A stretch of DNA of 62,145 nt, from NCBI GenBank assembly GCA_035626815.1, contig DASPMY010000028.1:1-62145 (forward strand). The letters run 5' to 3'. A program made the position numbers and the translations under genes. This document shows positions 33,072 to 40,789 of this stretch, one piece after another (the stretch's first letter is position 1; the number at the start of each line of letters is the position of its first letter). The notes under the pieces are model-generated. The model had not been told where the DNA came from and made no database searches. It saw only the letters and a program-made list of their open reading frames with translations. The DNA is from Croceibacterium_A sp035626815. Its GTDB lineage: Bacteria; Pseudomonadota; Alphaproteobacteria; Sphingomonadales; Sphingomonadaceae.

Positions 33072-33104
33072 AGCCGAGGCCTCGGGGGGGATGAGGCCTC
33101 GGCT
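33072..33104 (-). terminator. Hairpin downstream of the ligM-like gene
   Basis: AGCCGAGGCCTC (33072-33083) pairs perfectly with GAGGCCTCGGCT (33093-33104) around a nine-base loop. It begins 14 bp after the ligM-like stop. On the minus strand the loop contains a C-run and no T-tract follows, so it may be a rho-aided or stabilising stem rather than a classical terminator. Confidence 0.6.
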
Positions 33105-33117
33105 GCAGATCGGGCGG

Positions 33118-34530
33118 TCAGGCCGGCTCGGCGACCCGCGTGGTGCGCCAGCCTTGCGCGTACGTCTCGCGCGACATCTGGCTGTACGGCACCGGCGAGG
33201 CGATCGCGCGGACGTTGATCTGCTTGTGCGGCTCGACGGTGGTCTTCTTGCTGCCGCCGGCAGGCTCGCCCCAGGTCACGTGCAGCTCGGTGCCGAGCGG
33301 GATCTCCTGGTCGATCGTCGCCAGCGAGAGCGCCTTCTTCTCGTTGTACGAGTAGCCGGTGAACATCGACAGGCCGACCACGTTGCCGTCGGCGTCGACC
33401 ACCTGGTCGTAGTTCGAGTTGGCGTAGTTCGCCAGCGGCAGGTCGAAGAACTTGTACTGCTCGCCTTCCGGCTCGAACAGGCTGGAGACGATCTTCTGGA
33501 TGTCGTCCTTGTTCCACTCGAGGGTGACCTTCTTGCGCTGCTGCGCCGGGTCGATGTCCTTGAGCGCGTCGGCGCCGTGGAAGTCGTGGTCGAACTTGAC
33601 GAACGGGCCGTAGCCGAGCTCCCACGGGTTGAGGTAGTAGTCCTCGATGCTCTCGCCGACGAACGAGCCGCCGATCGCGCCGGTCGCCTCGTAGCTGCCG
33701 GCCGGCAGCCACTCGCGGTAGGCCTTGAGCTTGTCGCCGGTGTAGATCGCCGGCAGCGGCGAGGGGATCCAGCCGGATTCGAGCGTGTTCGAGGGGTAGG
33801 CGCGGCTACCGACCGGGATCAGGCCGAACTCCTCGCCCGCCTTGAGGATCTGCTCGCGGACGTATTCCTGCTCCTCGTACGGGCCCCAGATCTCGAGGCC
33901 GGGCGAGCCGGCCATGCCGTGGCGCAGCGTGCGCACGGTCTTGTCGCCGATCTTCATGGTGCTCATGTTGAAGAACTTGAGCTTCTCGAGCGTGGCGCCG
34001 TTGAGCTTCTCGATCACGTCCCACGCGCGCGGGCCCTGGATCTGGAAGCGCCAGCTGATGCGGTTGACCGGCTTGCCCATCGGGCGGCTCGGCGAGCGGT
34101 CGTCGTGGATGATCTCGACGTTGTAGCCGCCGGTCTCGCCGTGGAAGCGCAGCCAGTTGGCGGCCGGCGCGCGGCCGACGTAGACGAACTCTTCCTCGGC
34201 GAGGTAGAAGATGATGCCGTCGCCGATCACGTGGCCGTAGGGCGTGGTCGGGACGTACTGCTTGGCCTTGTTGACCTCCCACCCCTTGGGCGAGTTGATC
34301 ATCGTGTCGCTGAGCAGCTTCAGCGCGTCGGGGCCCTTGATGTAGAGGTCGACCATGTGGTGCGACTGGTCGAACAGCACCGCGCTGTGCTGCCACGCCC
34401 ACTGCTCCGAGCGCCAGTTGGAGAACTCCGGCGCGACGACCGGATAGACGTAGGCGCCGATCTGCGAGTTGCGCAGCTTCTGGACGATGTCGGGGGTGTT
34501 CTGCAGAATCTGCTCAAGGTTGTCGGCCAT
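33118..34530 (-). CDS. ligM: Tetrahydrofolate-dependent aromatic O-demethylase (LigM/DesA-like)
   Basis: 470 residues from ATG 34530 (MADNLEQILQNTPDIVQKLR). Belongs to the GcvT/aminomethyltransferase fold used by LigM (vanillate and 3-O-methylgallate) and DesA (syringate) of Sphingobium SYK-6, which move the aryl methyl group to THF. Markers: YVYPVVAPEFSNWRSEQWAW near the N-terminus, LFDQSHHMVDLYIKG, RHGMAGSPGLEIWGPYEEQE, and ESGWIPSPLPAIYTGDKLKA; the C-terminal domain is complete. The length is that of LigM. Choice between LigM and DesA substrate cannot be made by eye. Product protocatechuate would feed the lig cluster at 54-62 kb. Confidence 0.85.
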   Translation of the reverse strand: MADNLEQILQNTPDIVQKLRNSQIGAYVYPVVAPEFSNWRSEQWAWQHSAVLFDQSHHMVDLYIKGPDALKLLSDTMINSPKGWEVNKAKQYVPTTPYGHVIGDGIIFYLAEEEFVYVGRAPAANWLRFHGETGGYNVEIIHDDRSPSRPMGKPVNRISWRFQIQGPRAWDVIEKLNGATLEKLKFFNMSTMKIGDKTVRTLRHGMAGSPGLEIWGPYEEQEYVREQILKAGEEFGLIPVGSRAYPSNTLESGWIPSPLPAIYTGDKLKAYREWLPAGSYEATGAIGGSFVGESIEDYYLNPWELGYGPFVKFDHDFHGADALKDIDPAQQRKKVTLEWNKDDIQKIVSSLFEPEGEQYKFFDLPLANYANSNYDQVVDADGNVVGLSMFTGYSYNEKKALSLATIDQEIPLGTELHVTWGEPAGGSKKTTVEPHKQINVRAIASPVPYSQMSRETYAQGWRTTRVAEPA

Positions 34531-34572
34531 CGCACTTCCTCTCATGCGTGAAAGAATCACATACGCGAAATT

Positions 34573-34589
34573 TGTATGTGGCGCATACA
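34573..34589. promoter_or_regulatory. Shared operator-like dyad, site 1
   Basis: TGTATG-TGGCG-CATACA, perfect 6-bp arms with a 5-bp spacer, 43 nt upstream of the ligM-like start and 57 nt upstream of the divergent VOC gene. A second overlapping dyad CACATAC-N9-GTATGTG (34558-34580) uses the same half site. Similar 6-5-6 dyads occur at 45810 and 58867. Confidence 0.65.
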
Positions 34590-34645
34590 GAATTCGGCTA
34601 GTCGTGCAAGAGCAAAGCGGCCGTCCGGCCCGGGAGTTCCACGCG

Positions 34646-35047
34646 ATGAACGTCGAAGCGCTCGATCACGTCAACATCATCACCGACCGGCTCGACGAGA
34701 CCGCCGAATTCTACGGCCGGCTGCTCGGCCTCAAGCGCAAGGACGCGCCGCCGCCGCTGACGCCGCAGACGGCGACCTGGATGTTCGACGCGGCTGACCG
34801 GGCCATCATCCACATCAACTCGCTCGACTGCCATCGCACCTACGACCGCGAGGTGGAGCCCGGCTCACTGACCGGCGCGCTGCACCACGTTGCGCTGCGG
34901 TGCGTCGGCTACGACGAGGTCAAGGGCCGGCTCGACGCGATGGGCGCGGAGTACCAGGAGAACCTGGTCAGCGCGATCAACCTTCGGCAGATCTTCACGC
35001 CCGATCCCAACAACGTGCTGCTCGAGCTCAACTTCTTCGCGGACTGA
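34646..35047 (+). CDS. VOC (glyoxalase/bleomycin resistance) family protein
   Basis: 133 residues from ATG 34646 (NVEALDHVNIITDRLDETAE). One vicinal-oxygen-chelate domain with beta-alpha-beta-beta-beta repeats: a metal-ligand His at LDHVNI, ALHHVALRC with a second His, and a Glu in LLELNFF near the end. The family includes glyoxalases, extradiol dioxygenases and epimerases. Divergent from the ligM-like gene and sharing its operator, so a role in the same aromatic pathway is likely. Confidence 0.8.
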   Translation: MNVEALDHVNIITDRLDETAEFYGRLLGLKRKDAPPPLTPQTATWMFDAADRAIIHINSLDCHRTYDREVEPGSLTGALHHVALRCVGYDEVKGRLDAMGAEYQENLVSAINLRQIFTPDPNNVLLELNFFAD

Positions 35048-35072
35048 GCGGGTGGCCAAGGAGAGCAGGGGG

Positions 35073-36473
35073 ATGAGTCGTTCGGCTAAACTGAGGCGGC
35101 GTTCGTTCCTGGGCGGAGTGGCGGCAAGCGCCGGTCTCGCCGTGTTGCCTGGAGCGGCCCGCGGTTCGAGTCGGCGCCAGCCCAATTTCATCATCGTCAT
35201 GACCGATGACCTCGGGTTCGGCGACATCGGACCCTACGGCAACCGCCTGATCCCGACGCCCAACCTTGACCGGATGGCGGTCGAGGGGGTGACTTTGACC
35301 GATTACTACTCGCCTGCGGTGGTCTGCACCCCGAGCCGCGCCGGGATGTTGACCGGTCGTCATGCGATCCGCAGCGGCATGTCGCAGGTCCTTTTCCCCA
35401 GCAGCGAGACGGGCTTGCCGCTGAGCGAGCGGACCATCGCCGAATTGCTCCGGCCCGACTACGCGACCGCCTTGTTCGGCAAGTGGCACCTGAGTTCGCA
35501 AGGACCGTCCTGGCCTCCGACCGTGCACGGCTTCGACCGGTTCTTCGGCATCCCCTTCAGCCACGACATGAAGCCGCTTTCGCTGTTCGCCGCCGAAGCC
35601 GGCTCGCCGAACGTGCGTCAGATGCCGGTCGACTTCGACTTCAACGGCGCCCTCGGCCGCTTCGACCCTGGATCGATGAAGCCTGCCTCTCTGACCTCGC
35701 AGCTTCAGCAGCAGTTCTACGCGGAGGCCGAGCGCTTCGTGATCGAGAACGCCGAGCGGCCGTTCTACATCGAGTTGTGGCTTAGCTCGCCGCACCTGCC
35801 CGAAATTCCGGCCGAGGAGTTCAAGGGCACCACCAGGGCAGGGCCCTATGGCGACATGGTCGCAGAGATCGATTCGATCATCGGACGGCTGCGCGCCAGG
35901 CTGGCTGAACTGGGTATCGAACAAGACACCCTGGTAGCGGTGACTTCGGACAATGGTCCCTGGTATTGGGGGTCCTCGGGCGGCCTGCGCGAACGCAAGG
36001 GCAATGGCGTATACGACGGCGGCTCGAGGGTACCCTTCATCGCCGTCCAACCCGGGAAGATTCCGGCTGGCGGGCGGCACGACTGGCTGGCTTCGGGTCT
36101 GGACGTGCTGCCGACGTTGTGCGCCATGGCCGGTCGGCCGCTGCCTTCTGGCGTTGAACTGGACGGCTTCGACATGACCGACGTGCTTACCGGGCGAGGC
36201 CCCTCGCCGCGGGAAGAGCTCGCCATCTTCACCGGCCAGGACGTCACCGCGATCCGCACCCAGCGGTGGAAGTACAACCGGCAGCGGACCTACGACGTGT
36301 TCGGGTATGACGAGCTCTACGACGTGTCGGTCGACCCGTCCGAGAGCTACAACGTGCGCGACCGCTACCCTGAGGTGGCAGCCGATATGGCCGGCCGGCT
36401 CGATGCCGCCATCGAGCGTTTCGCGCCGTTCCGCCATGAGGTGGTGAGCCCGGCCGAGATGCGGGCCCAGTAG
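35073..36473 (+). CDS. Exported sulfatase
   Basis: 466 residues. A Tat-type signal (LRRRSFLGGVAASAGLAVLP) precedes a sulfatase domain: FIIVMTDDLGFGDIGPYGNR (metal Asp pair), CTPSRAGMLTGRH with Cys85, the residue converted to formylglycine by FGE-type enzymes, FGKWHLSSQG, and SDNGPWYWGSSGG. Resembles aryl-sulfatase/choline-sulfatase type S1 enzymes. It would act in the periplasm, removing sulfate from aromatic or carbohydrate esters. It follows VOC by 25 bp, so the two may share a promoter. Confidence 0.9.
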   Translation: MSRSAKLRRRSFLGGVAASAGLAVLPGAARGSSRRQPNFIIVMTDDLGFGDIGPYGNRLIPTPNLDRMAVEGVTLTDYYSPAVVCTPSRAGMLTGRHAIRSGMSQVLFPSSETGLPLSERTIAELLRPDYATALFGKWHLSSQGPSWPPTVHGFDRFFGIPFSHDMKPLSLFAAEAGSPNVRQMPVDFDFNGALGRFDPGSMKPASLTSQLQQQFYAEAERFVIENAERPFYIELWLSSPHLPEIPAEEFKGTTRAGPYGDMVAEIDSIIGRLRARLAELGIEQDTLVAVTSDNGPWYWGSSGGLRERKGNGVYDGGSRVPFIAVQPGKIPAGGRHDWLASGLDVLPTLCAMAGRPLPSGVELDGFDMTDVLTGRGPSPREELAIFTGQDVTAIRTQRWKYNRQRTYDVFGYDELYDVSVDPSESYNVRDRYPEVAADMAGRLDAAIERFAPFRHEVVSPAEMRAQ

Positions 36474-36546
36474 CCCGGATCCGTTTCCCTCAACCTTCCG
36501 GTCTGCCGCTTCGCTCGGCGAACGGCCGCCGCCTCCGGTGCAGCGG

Positions 36547-37446
36547 CTAGACCGGCCGTGTCCCCGCGGTCGTCGTCCGGTACATCTCGCGGCGGTAGCC
36601 GTCGTAGTCGTTGGGGCCGAGGTGCATCGTGGCGCGGTTGTCCCACATCGCCACCATGCCCGGCTCCCAGCGCAGCCGGCAGGTAAACGCGGCCTGGGTG
36701 CAGTGGGCGACGAGGAAGTCGACGATCGGCTTGGCCTCGAACGTGGTCATCCCCTCGAACCCGACGGTGTAGGTGTCGCAGATGTAGAGCGATTCCTCGC
36801 CGGTCTCGGGATGGGTGCGGACCAGCGGGTGGTAGCGGCCTTCGAGCCCGGCCTTCTTCGTCTCCTCGTTCGAGAACTCGATCGGCTTGTCGAGCAGCAC
36901 GCTCTGCGTGAGGTAGTTGTTACGCGCGGACATGTGCACGCGCAGCGGACGCAGCATGTCCTGGTAGGTCTTGCTCAAGTGCCGGAAGGCGAGCGCGCAA
37001 TTGGCCCACGAGGTGTCGCCGCCGAACGGCGGGACCTCGACCGCGCGCAGCGTCGTGATCGCCGGCGGCTCCTCGAGGAACGGGCTGTCGGTGTGCCACC
37101 CGCCGCCGAACAGCGAGGCGACGCGCGTGTCGGCTTCCTTGATGATCGGGTGGACCTCGCGGTGCCCGGGCACGCCTTGCGTGTAGGCATCGACTGCGAA
37201 CGGCCCGAGGCGGGCGCCGAACGCCTCGTGCTCGGCATGGCTCAGGTGCTGGTTCCGCAGGTAGATCATCTTGTGGCGGTAGAGCGCCTGCTTCAGTTCC
37301 TCGAACGCGTCGTCCGAGAGCTCGGGCAGGCGCACGCCGACCACCTCGGCGCCCATCGCCGCCGACAGCGGCTCGATGGTGATGTGCTGGTGCGGCAGCG
37401 GGTGGTTGTCGAAATCCCCCGCCGGCGTGACGCGCACTTCCCACAT
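36547..37446 (-). CDS. TauD/TfdA-type alpha-ketoglutarate dioxygenase
   Basis: 299 residues. Iron ligands of the facial triad: His118 and Asp120 in GGGWHTDSPF and His275 in DNRATMHLGP, with Arg in YRREMYRTT binding 2-oxoglutarate. Other family parts: ITIEPLSAAMGAEVVGVRLP and the long double-stranded helix insert. The nearest named members cleave taurine or 2,4-D-type ethers. A role in side-chain or ether cleavage of an aromatic is possible here; substrate not inferable. The end of the sulfatase gene lies 73 bp away, convergent. Confidence 0.85.
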   Translation of the reverse strand: MWEVRVTPAGDFDNHPLPHQHITIEPLSAAMGAEVVGVRLPELSDDAFEELKQALYRHKMIYLRNQHLSHAEHEAFGARLGPFAVDAYTQGVPGHREVHPIIKEADTRVASLFGGGWHTDSPFLEEPPAITTLRAVEVPPFGGDTSWANCALAFRHLSKTYQDMLRPLRVHMSARNNYLTQSVLLDKPIEFSNEETKKAGLEGRYHPLVRTHPETGEESLYICDTYTVGFEGMTTFEAKPIVDFLVAHCTQAAFTCRLRWEPGMVAMWDNRATMHLGPNDYDGYRREMYRTTTAGTRPV

Positions 37447-37476
37447 GTGTAAGGGTTCCTTCCTCGCGCAACCTTA

Positions 37477-37550
37477 CCCGTTCGCATCGAGCGAAGTCGA
37501 GATGCGCCGGCGCGGCGCCCGGGTGTCTCGACTTCGCTCGACACGAACGG
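37477..37550. repeat. REP-like element, CGAAGTCGAGA family, copy 1
   Basis: CCCGTTCGCATCGAGCGAAG and, further on, CTTCGCTCGACACGAACGG pair as long arms of an inverted repeat around TCGAGATGC...TGTCTCGA. Related copies at 39507-39571 and 48367-48453. It fills the spacer between TauD-like and MDR genes. Confidence 0.8.
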
Positions 37551-37562
37551 CCTTGGCTGAGG

Positions 37563-38570
37563 CTACGCCAGCTCGATCACCGTCTTGGCGAAGCTGCCGG
37601 GTCCCCACGCGTGCTCATAAGCCTCTTTGGCCTGCTCGAAGCCGAACCGGGCGCCGATCAGCGGCTCGATGCGGTTGGCGTCGACCGCGGCGTTGAGGCG
37701 GCGCGCCATGGCGGCCGATCCGACGAAGATGCCGCGCAAGCTGCCGGCGGTCATCATCAGCCCGCGCGGGTTGGGCCCGCCCTCGGGCACCAGCACCCCG
37801 ATCATCGCCACCTCGCCGTGCGTGCGCAGCGCCGCCATCGACTGCTCGGCCGTCCCCGCGCCGCCGACCTCGATGACCTTGTCGACCCCGCCGAGCTCCT
37901 GGCCGACGTAGCGGCCCCAGTCGGGCATGTCCTTGTAGTTGACCAGGTGCGCCGCGCCGAGGTCCTTGATCCGGTCGAGCTTGTCGTTCGACGAGGAGGT
38001 TGCGATCACCTCGCACCCGCCGGCGCGGGCGAGCTGCAGCGCCAGCATCGACACCCCGCCGCTGCCGAGCACCAGCACCTTCATACCCGGCACCAGCGCC
38101 CGCGGGCCTTCGTAGAGCGCGTTCCACGCGGTGACGCCGGCGCACGGCAGGCACGCGGCCTGGGCGTAATCGAGGCTTTCGGCCATCTTCACCACGCCCG
38201 CCTCGGGCAGCACGACCAGCTCGGCGAGCATGCCGGGCGCGAACCCGTCGCCGAGCGCGGGGCCCATCCGCGGCGGGCCCTCTTCCCAGGCCTGGAAGAA
38301 TGAGGATTGAACGCGGTCGCCGGCTTCGAATCGTTTCACGTTCGCACCGACGGCGATGACCTGCCCGGCGCCGTCCGACAGCGGCACCGCCGGAGCCTTG
38401 AGCGCGCCGCCGAAGTACTTGCCGGCGGCGACCGCGAAGTCGCGGTAGTTGAGCGAGCAGGCGTGGATCTGGATCAGCACCTCGCCGGGGCCGGGCACCG
38501 GGTCGGGCAGCTCCTCGAGCGTGAGCTTGTCGAACCCGTCCGACCCTGCCGGCAACATCCATGCGCGCAT
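37563..38570 (-). CDS. Zinc-type alcohol dehydrogenase/quinone reductase (MDR)
   Basis: 335 residues. GroES-like N-terminal domain (PDPVPGPGEVLIQIHACSLN YRDF, DGAGQVIAVGANVKRFEAGD) and Rossmann domain (KVLVLGSGGVSMLALQLARA). The usual catalytic zinc Cys after YRDF is absent and replaced by a quinone-reductase-like arrangement, so zinc independence is plausible. The fold is closer to crotonyl/quinone reductase than to true zinc ADH. Substrate unknown, probably an aromatic-side-chain ketone or enone. Confidence 0.8.
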   Translation of the reverse strand: MRAWMLPAGSDGFDKLTLEELPDPVPGPGEVLIQIHACSLNYRDFAVAAGKYFGGALKAPAVPLSDGAGQVIAVGANVKRFEAGDRVQSSFFQAWEEGPPRMGPALGDGFAPGMLAELVVLPEAGVVKMAESLDYAQAACLPCAGVTAWNALYEGPRALVPGMKVLVLGSGGVSMLALQLARAGGCEVIATSSSNDKLDRIKDLGAAHLVNYKDMPDWGRYVGQELGGVDKVIEVGGAGTAEQSMAALRTHGEVAMIGVLVPEGGPNPRGLMMTAGSLRGIFVGSAAMARRLNAAVDANRIEPLIGARFGFEQAKEAYEHAWGPGSFAKTVIELA

Positions 38571-38593
38571 TGTGTGTCCCTTCTTCCTCTTCC

Positions 38594-38711
38594 CTCGCCC
38601 CCTTCAGGGGGAGAGATACGAAGGCTTGGCAGCTTGCTGCCTAGCCGCAGTTGAGAGGGGGATCCCGGCGCCGGCCCCCTCTCCCAACCCTCTCCCCCTA
38701 AAGGGGGCGAG
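38594..38711. repeat. REP-like inverted repeat, C/G-tract family
   Basis: Arms CTCGCCCCCTTCAGGGGGAG (38594-38613) and CTCCCCCTAAAGGGGGCGAG (38692-38711) pair almost perfectly around a ~78-base middle that itself contains small dyads. Similar C/G-tract repeats occur at 47124-47198 and 49329-49432. Confidence 0.75.
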
Positions 38712-38719
38712 GGCTTTGG

Positions 38720-39490
38720 TTACCTGTCCCCGCTCCACGTGCGCAGGCCGGGCGCCGTGCGGTCCTCGCCCTTGAGCGCTTCGGCCACGGCGGGCCGCGC
38801 GGTGACGCGCTCGCGCCAGTCGACCAGCCGCGGGTAGTTGGCGGCGACGGCCTTCTCGGGGAACATCCGCTCGACCATCATCCCGCAGTGCGAGTAGAAA
38901 TTGATGTCGGCGAGGGTGTAGGCCTCGCCCGCGAGCCACGCGCTCTCGCCGAGCTGCCGCTCGACCTTCGCCAGAGCGTAATCGATCTTCTCGCTGGCGT
39001 TGGCGAGATCGGCTTCCGAGAAGCCCGAGCGCGCAGTCGCCCACTTCTTGCGCTGGTCGGGCAGCGGGATGTGGCTGAGCAGCTTCTCGAACGTGCCCTC
39101 GTCGATATTGCGCGCGATCACGCCGACGAGGCGGTGCCAGCCGTGCATCGAGACGGGGTTCATCACGTGCTCGTCGACGAACTTGTTCCAGTAGCGCATC
39201 CGCGCCGCGCCCGCCGGATCGCGCGGGCGCAGCGGCCCGGAGTCCGGCTGGTCGTCGGGGAAGACGTCCTCGAGGTACTCGTTGATCACCGTGGTGTGAG
39301 TGACGATCGTGCCGTCGTGGTCGAGCACCGGGACCTGGCCTTCGGGATTGATCGCCACGAACCAGTTGGAATGCTGCTCGAACTTGTGCAGGTCGACGTA
39401 GACGCTCTCGTAGGCGAGGCCTTTCTCCTTGAGCGGGACCATCGACTTGAGCGAGTTCGCGATCGGCTCGGCGTGGTAGTACTTCAGCAT
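38720..39490 (-). CDS. Glutathione S-transferase, LigF-like
   Basis: 256 residues from ATG 39490. N-terminal MLKYYHAEPIANSLKSMVPL, then VYVDLHKFEQHSNWFVAINP EGQVPVLDHDG, parallels the start of the beta-etherase LigF of sphingomonads, which cleaves the beta-aryl ether of lignin dimers with glutathione. The C-terminal helical domain (RYWNKFVDEHVMNPVSMHGW) is intact. Etherase activity is an inference; other GSTs of this branch have unknown roles. Neighbours are oxidoreductases of a probable aromatic-degradation cluster. Confidence 0.75.
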   Translation of the reverse strand: MLKYYHAEPIANSLKSMVPLKEKGLAYESVYVDLHKFEQHSNWFVAINPEGQVPVLDHDGTIVTHTTVINEYLEDVFPDDQPDSGPLRPRDPAGAARMRYWNKFVDEHVMNPVSMHGWHRLVGVIARNIDEGTFEKLLSHIPLPDQRKKWATARSGFSEADLANASEKIDYALAKVERQLGESAWLAGEAYTLADINFYSHCGMMVERMFPEKAVAANYPRLVDWRERVTARPAVAEALKGEDRTAPGLRTWSGDR

Positions 39491-39506
39491 CTCAACGTTT
39501 CCTAAA

Positions 39507-39571
39507 CCCGTTCGCATCGAGCGAAGTCGAGATGCGTCGCGGCGTGTCTGGACTTCGCTCGACACGAACGG
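39507..39571. repeat. REP-like element, CGAAGTCGAGA family, copy 2
   Basis: CCCGTTCGCATCGAGCGAAG ... CTTCGCTCGACACGAACGG, the shortest of the three family members in the window, located between the GST gene and the SDR gene. Confidence 0.8.
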
Positions 39572-39587
39572 AGATTGGAGTTCGTCG

Positions 39588-40334
39588 TCACACCTCGATG
39601 CTTTCGAGCACGCCGCCGTCGACCGCCCAGTCCTGCCCGGTCACGTGGCTCGCCGCATCGCTCAGGAGGAACGCCGCGACTTCGGCCAGCTCCATCGGCG
39701 TGCCCATACGCCGCTGCGGCACGCGGCCTTCGATCTTGTCCTTCTGCTCGTCCGGGATGCGATCGAGCGCCTCGGTGCGGATGAAGCCGGGGATCACGCA
39801 GTTGGCCCGGACACCGTGCGGCGCCATCTCGACCGCGATCGCCCGGGTCAGCCCGAGCACGCCGTGCTTGGAGGCCACGTAGGCCGGGTTCATCGCCATG
39901 CCGCGCTTGCTGCCCATCGAGCCGGTGACGAGGATCACGCCGTTCCTCGCCTCGATCATCGCCGGCAGCACCTTCTGGATCGCCCAGAACACGCTCGTCA
40001 GATTGACGCGGACGGTCTGCTCGAACACGTCGCTGTCGAACGCCACCGCCGGCGTGAAGCCGCCGGTCAGCCCGGCATTCGCGAACAGCCCGTGGATCGG
40101 GCCGAACTGCGCCGCCGCGGAAGCGAGCGCTCCGTCTAGCTCGGCCTTCTCGCCGACGTCGGCGGCGAAGCCGGCGGCGCTCTCGCCCATCCCGGCCACC
40201 GCCTCGTCGAGTAGCTCCTTGCGCCGCGCGATCAGCGAGACGCGCGCGCCGCGGCTCGCGATCAGCTGCGCGGTGACGAGGCCGATCCCGCTCGACCCAC
40301 CGGTGACCGCGATGTGCTGGCCGTGGAAGTCCAT
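39588..40334 (-). CDS. Short-chain dehydrogenase/reductase
   Basis: 248 residues from ATG 40334. SDR motifs: HIAVTGGSSGIGLVTAQLIA, ADVGEKAELDGAL, LFANAGLTGGFTP, ILVTGSMGS and YVASKHGVLGLTRAIAVEMA (Tyr/Lys), NCVIPGFIRTEAL and the C-terminal SHVTGQDWAVDGGVLESIEV. The start codon is shared with the end of the phosphatase-like gene. Probably oxidises or reduces a hydroxyl in the catabolic pathway. Confidence 0.87.
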   Translation of the reverse strand: MDFHGQHIAVTGGSSGIGLVTAQLIASRGARVSLIARRKELLDEAVAGMGESAAGFAADVGEKAELDGALASAAAQFGPIHGLFANAGLTGGFTPAVAFDSDVFEQTVRVNLTSVFWAIQKVLPAMIEARNGVILVTGSMGSKRGMAMNPAYVASKHGVLGLTRAIAVEMAPHGVRANCVIPGFIRTEALDRIPDEQKDKIEGRVPQRRMGTPMELAEVAAFLLSDAASHVTGQDWAVDGGVLESIEV

Positions 40335-40789
40335 CAGCGCTCCTTGACGAACGCCGCCCATACGGGCGCGTCCGGATAGTCGCTCGTTTCCGGCGACCAC
40401 TGCTGCTCGAGCAGCGCCCGTGCCTCAGGCTCCGCCATCCCGCAAGCGTCGCGGTGGTAGCGGTAGAAGAACGCCGAGACGCGCCAGTTCATGATGCAGT
40501 GGACGTGGACCGGGCCTTCGGCCGCTTCGAGCGCCTCGACGAACGCCGCGTAGTGCGCTTCCGCGGGCGCGGCGAACGGCACCGGGATGTTGGTGTAGCC
40601 GATGCCGTGAGCAGCGAACGCGCCGTCGGGATCGGGCAGCGCCTCGGGATGGTCGGGCATCGCCAGATTGATCACGTGACGCACGCCGATCCCCGCGAGC
40701 CGTGCTGGATCGGGCTCGTGCAGCCGCCCGGAAGTCGTGACGCGCTCCGACAACCGCTGCCAGGCGCGGATGTCGTCGGGATCGCTCAC
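40334..40789 (-). CDS. Dual-specificity-phosphatase-like protein (DUF442-type)
   Basis: 151 residues from GTG 40789, overlapping the amidohydrolase stop by 4 bases. Pattern of the beta-lactamase-hydrolase-like/DUF442 family: RLHEPDPARLAGIGVRHVIN, then VHVHCIMNWRVSAFFYRYHR with a Cys and Arg separated by four residues. This differs from the standard CX5R of protein tyrosine phosphatases, so activity on phosphotyrosine is doubtful. The role in the cluster is unknown. Confidence 0.7.
   Translation of the reverse strand: MSDPDDIRAWQRLSERVTTSGRLHEPDPARLAGIGVRHVINLAMPDHPEALPDPDGAFAAHGIGYTNIPVPFAAPAEAHYAAFVEALEAAEGPVHVHCIMNWRVSAFFYRYHRDACGMAEPEARALLEQQWSPETSDYPDAPVWAAFVKER

Noticed and set aside
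37449..37465. TGTAAG half-site just upstream of the TauD-like start
   Set aside because: Second arm (CTTCCT) does not match and the sequence overlaps the ribosome-site region; too weak to add to the operator set.
39720..40110. Plus-strand frames opposite the SDR at 39588-40334
   Set aside because: They lack start signals and motifs and overlap a canonical SDR with intact Tyr/Lys site.
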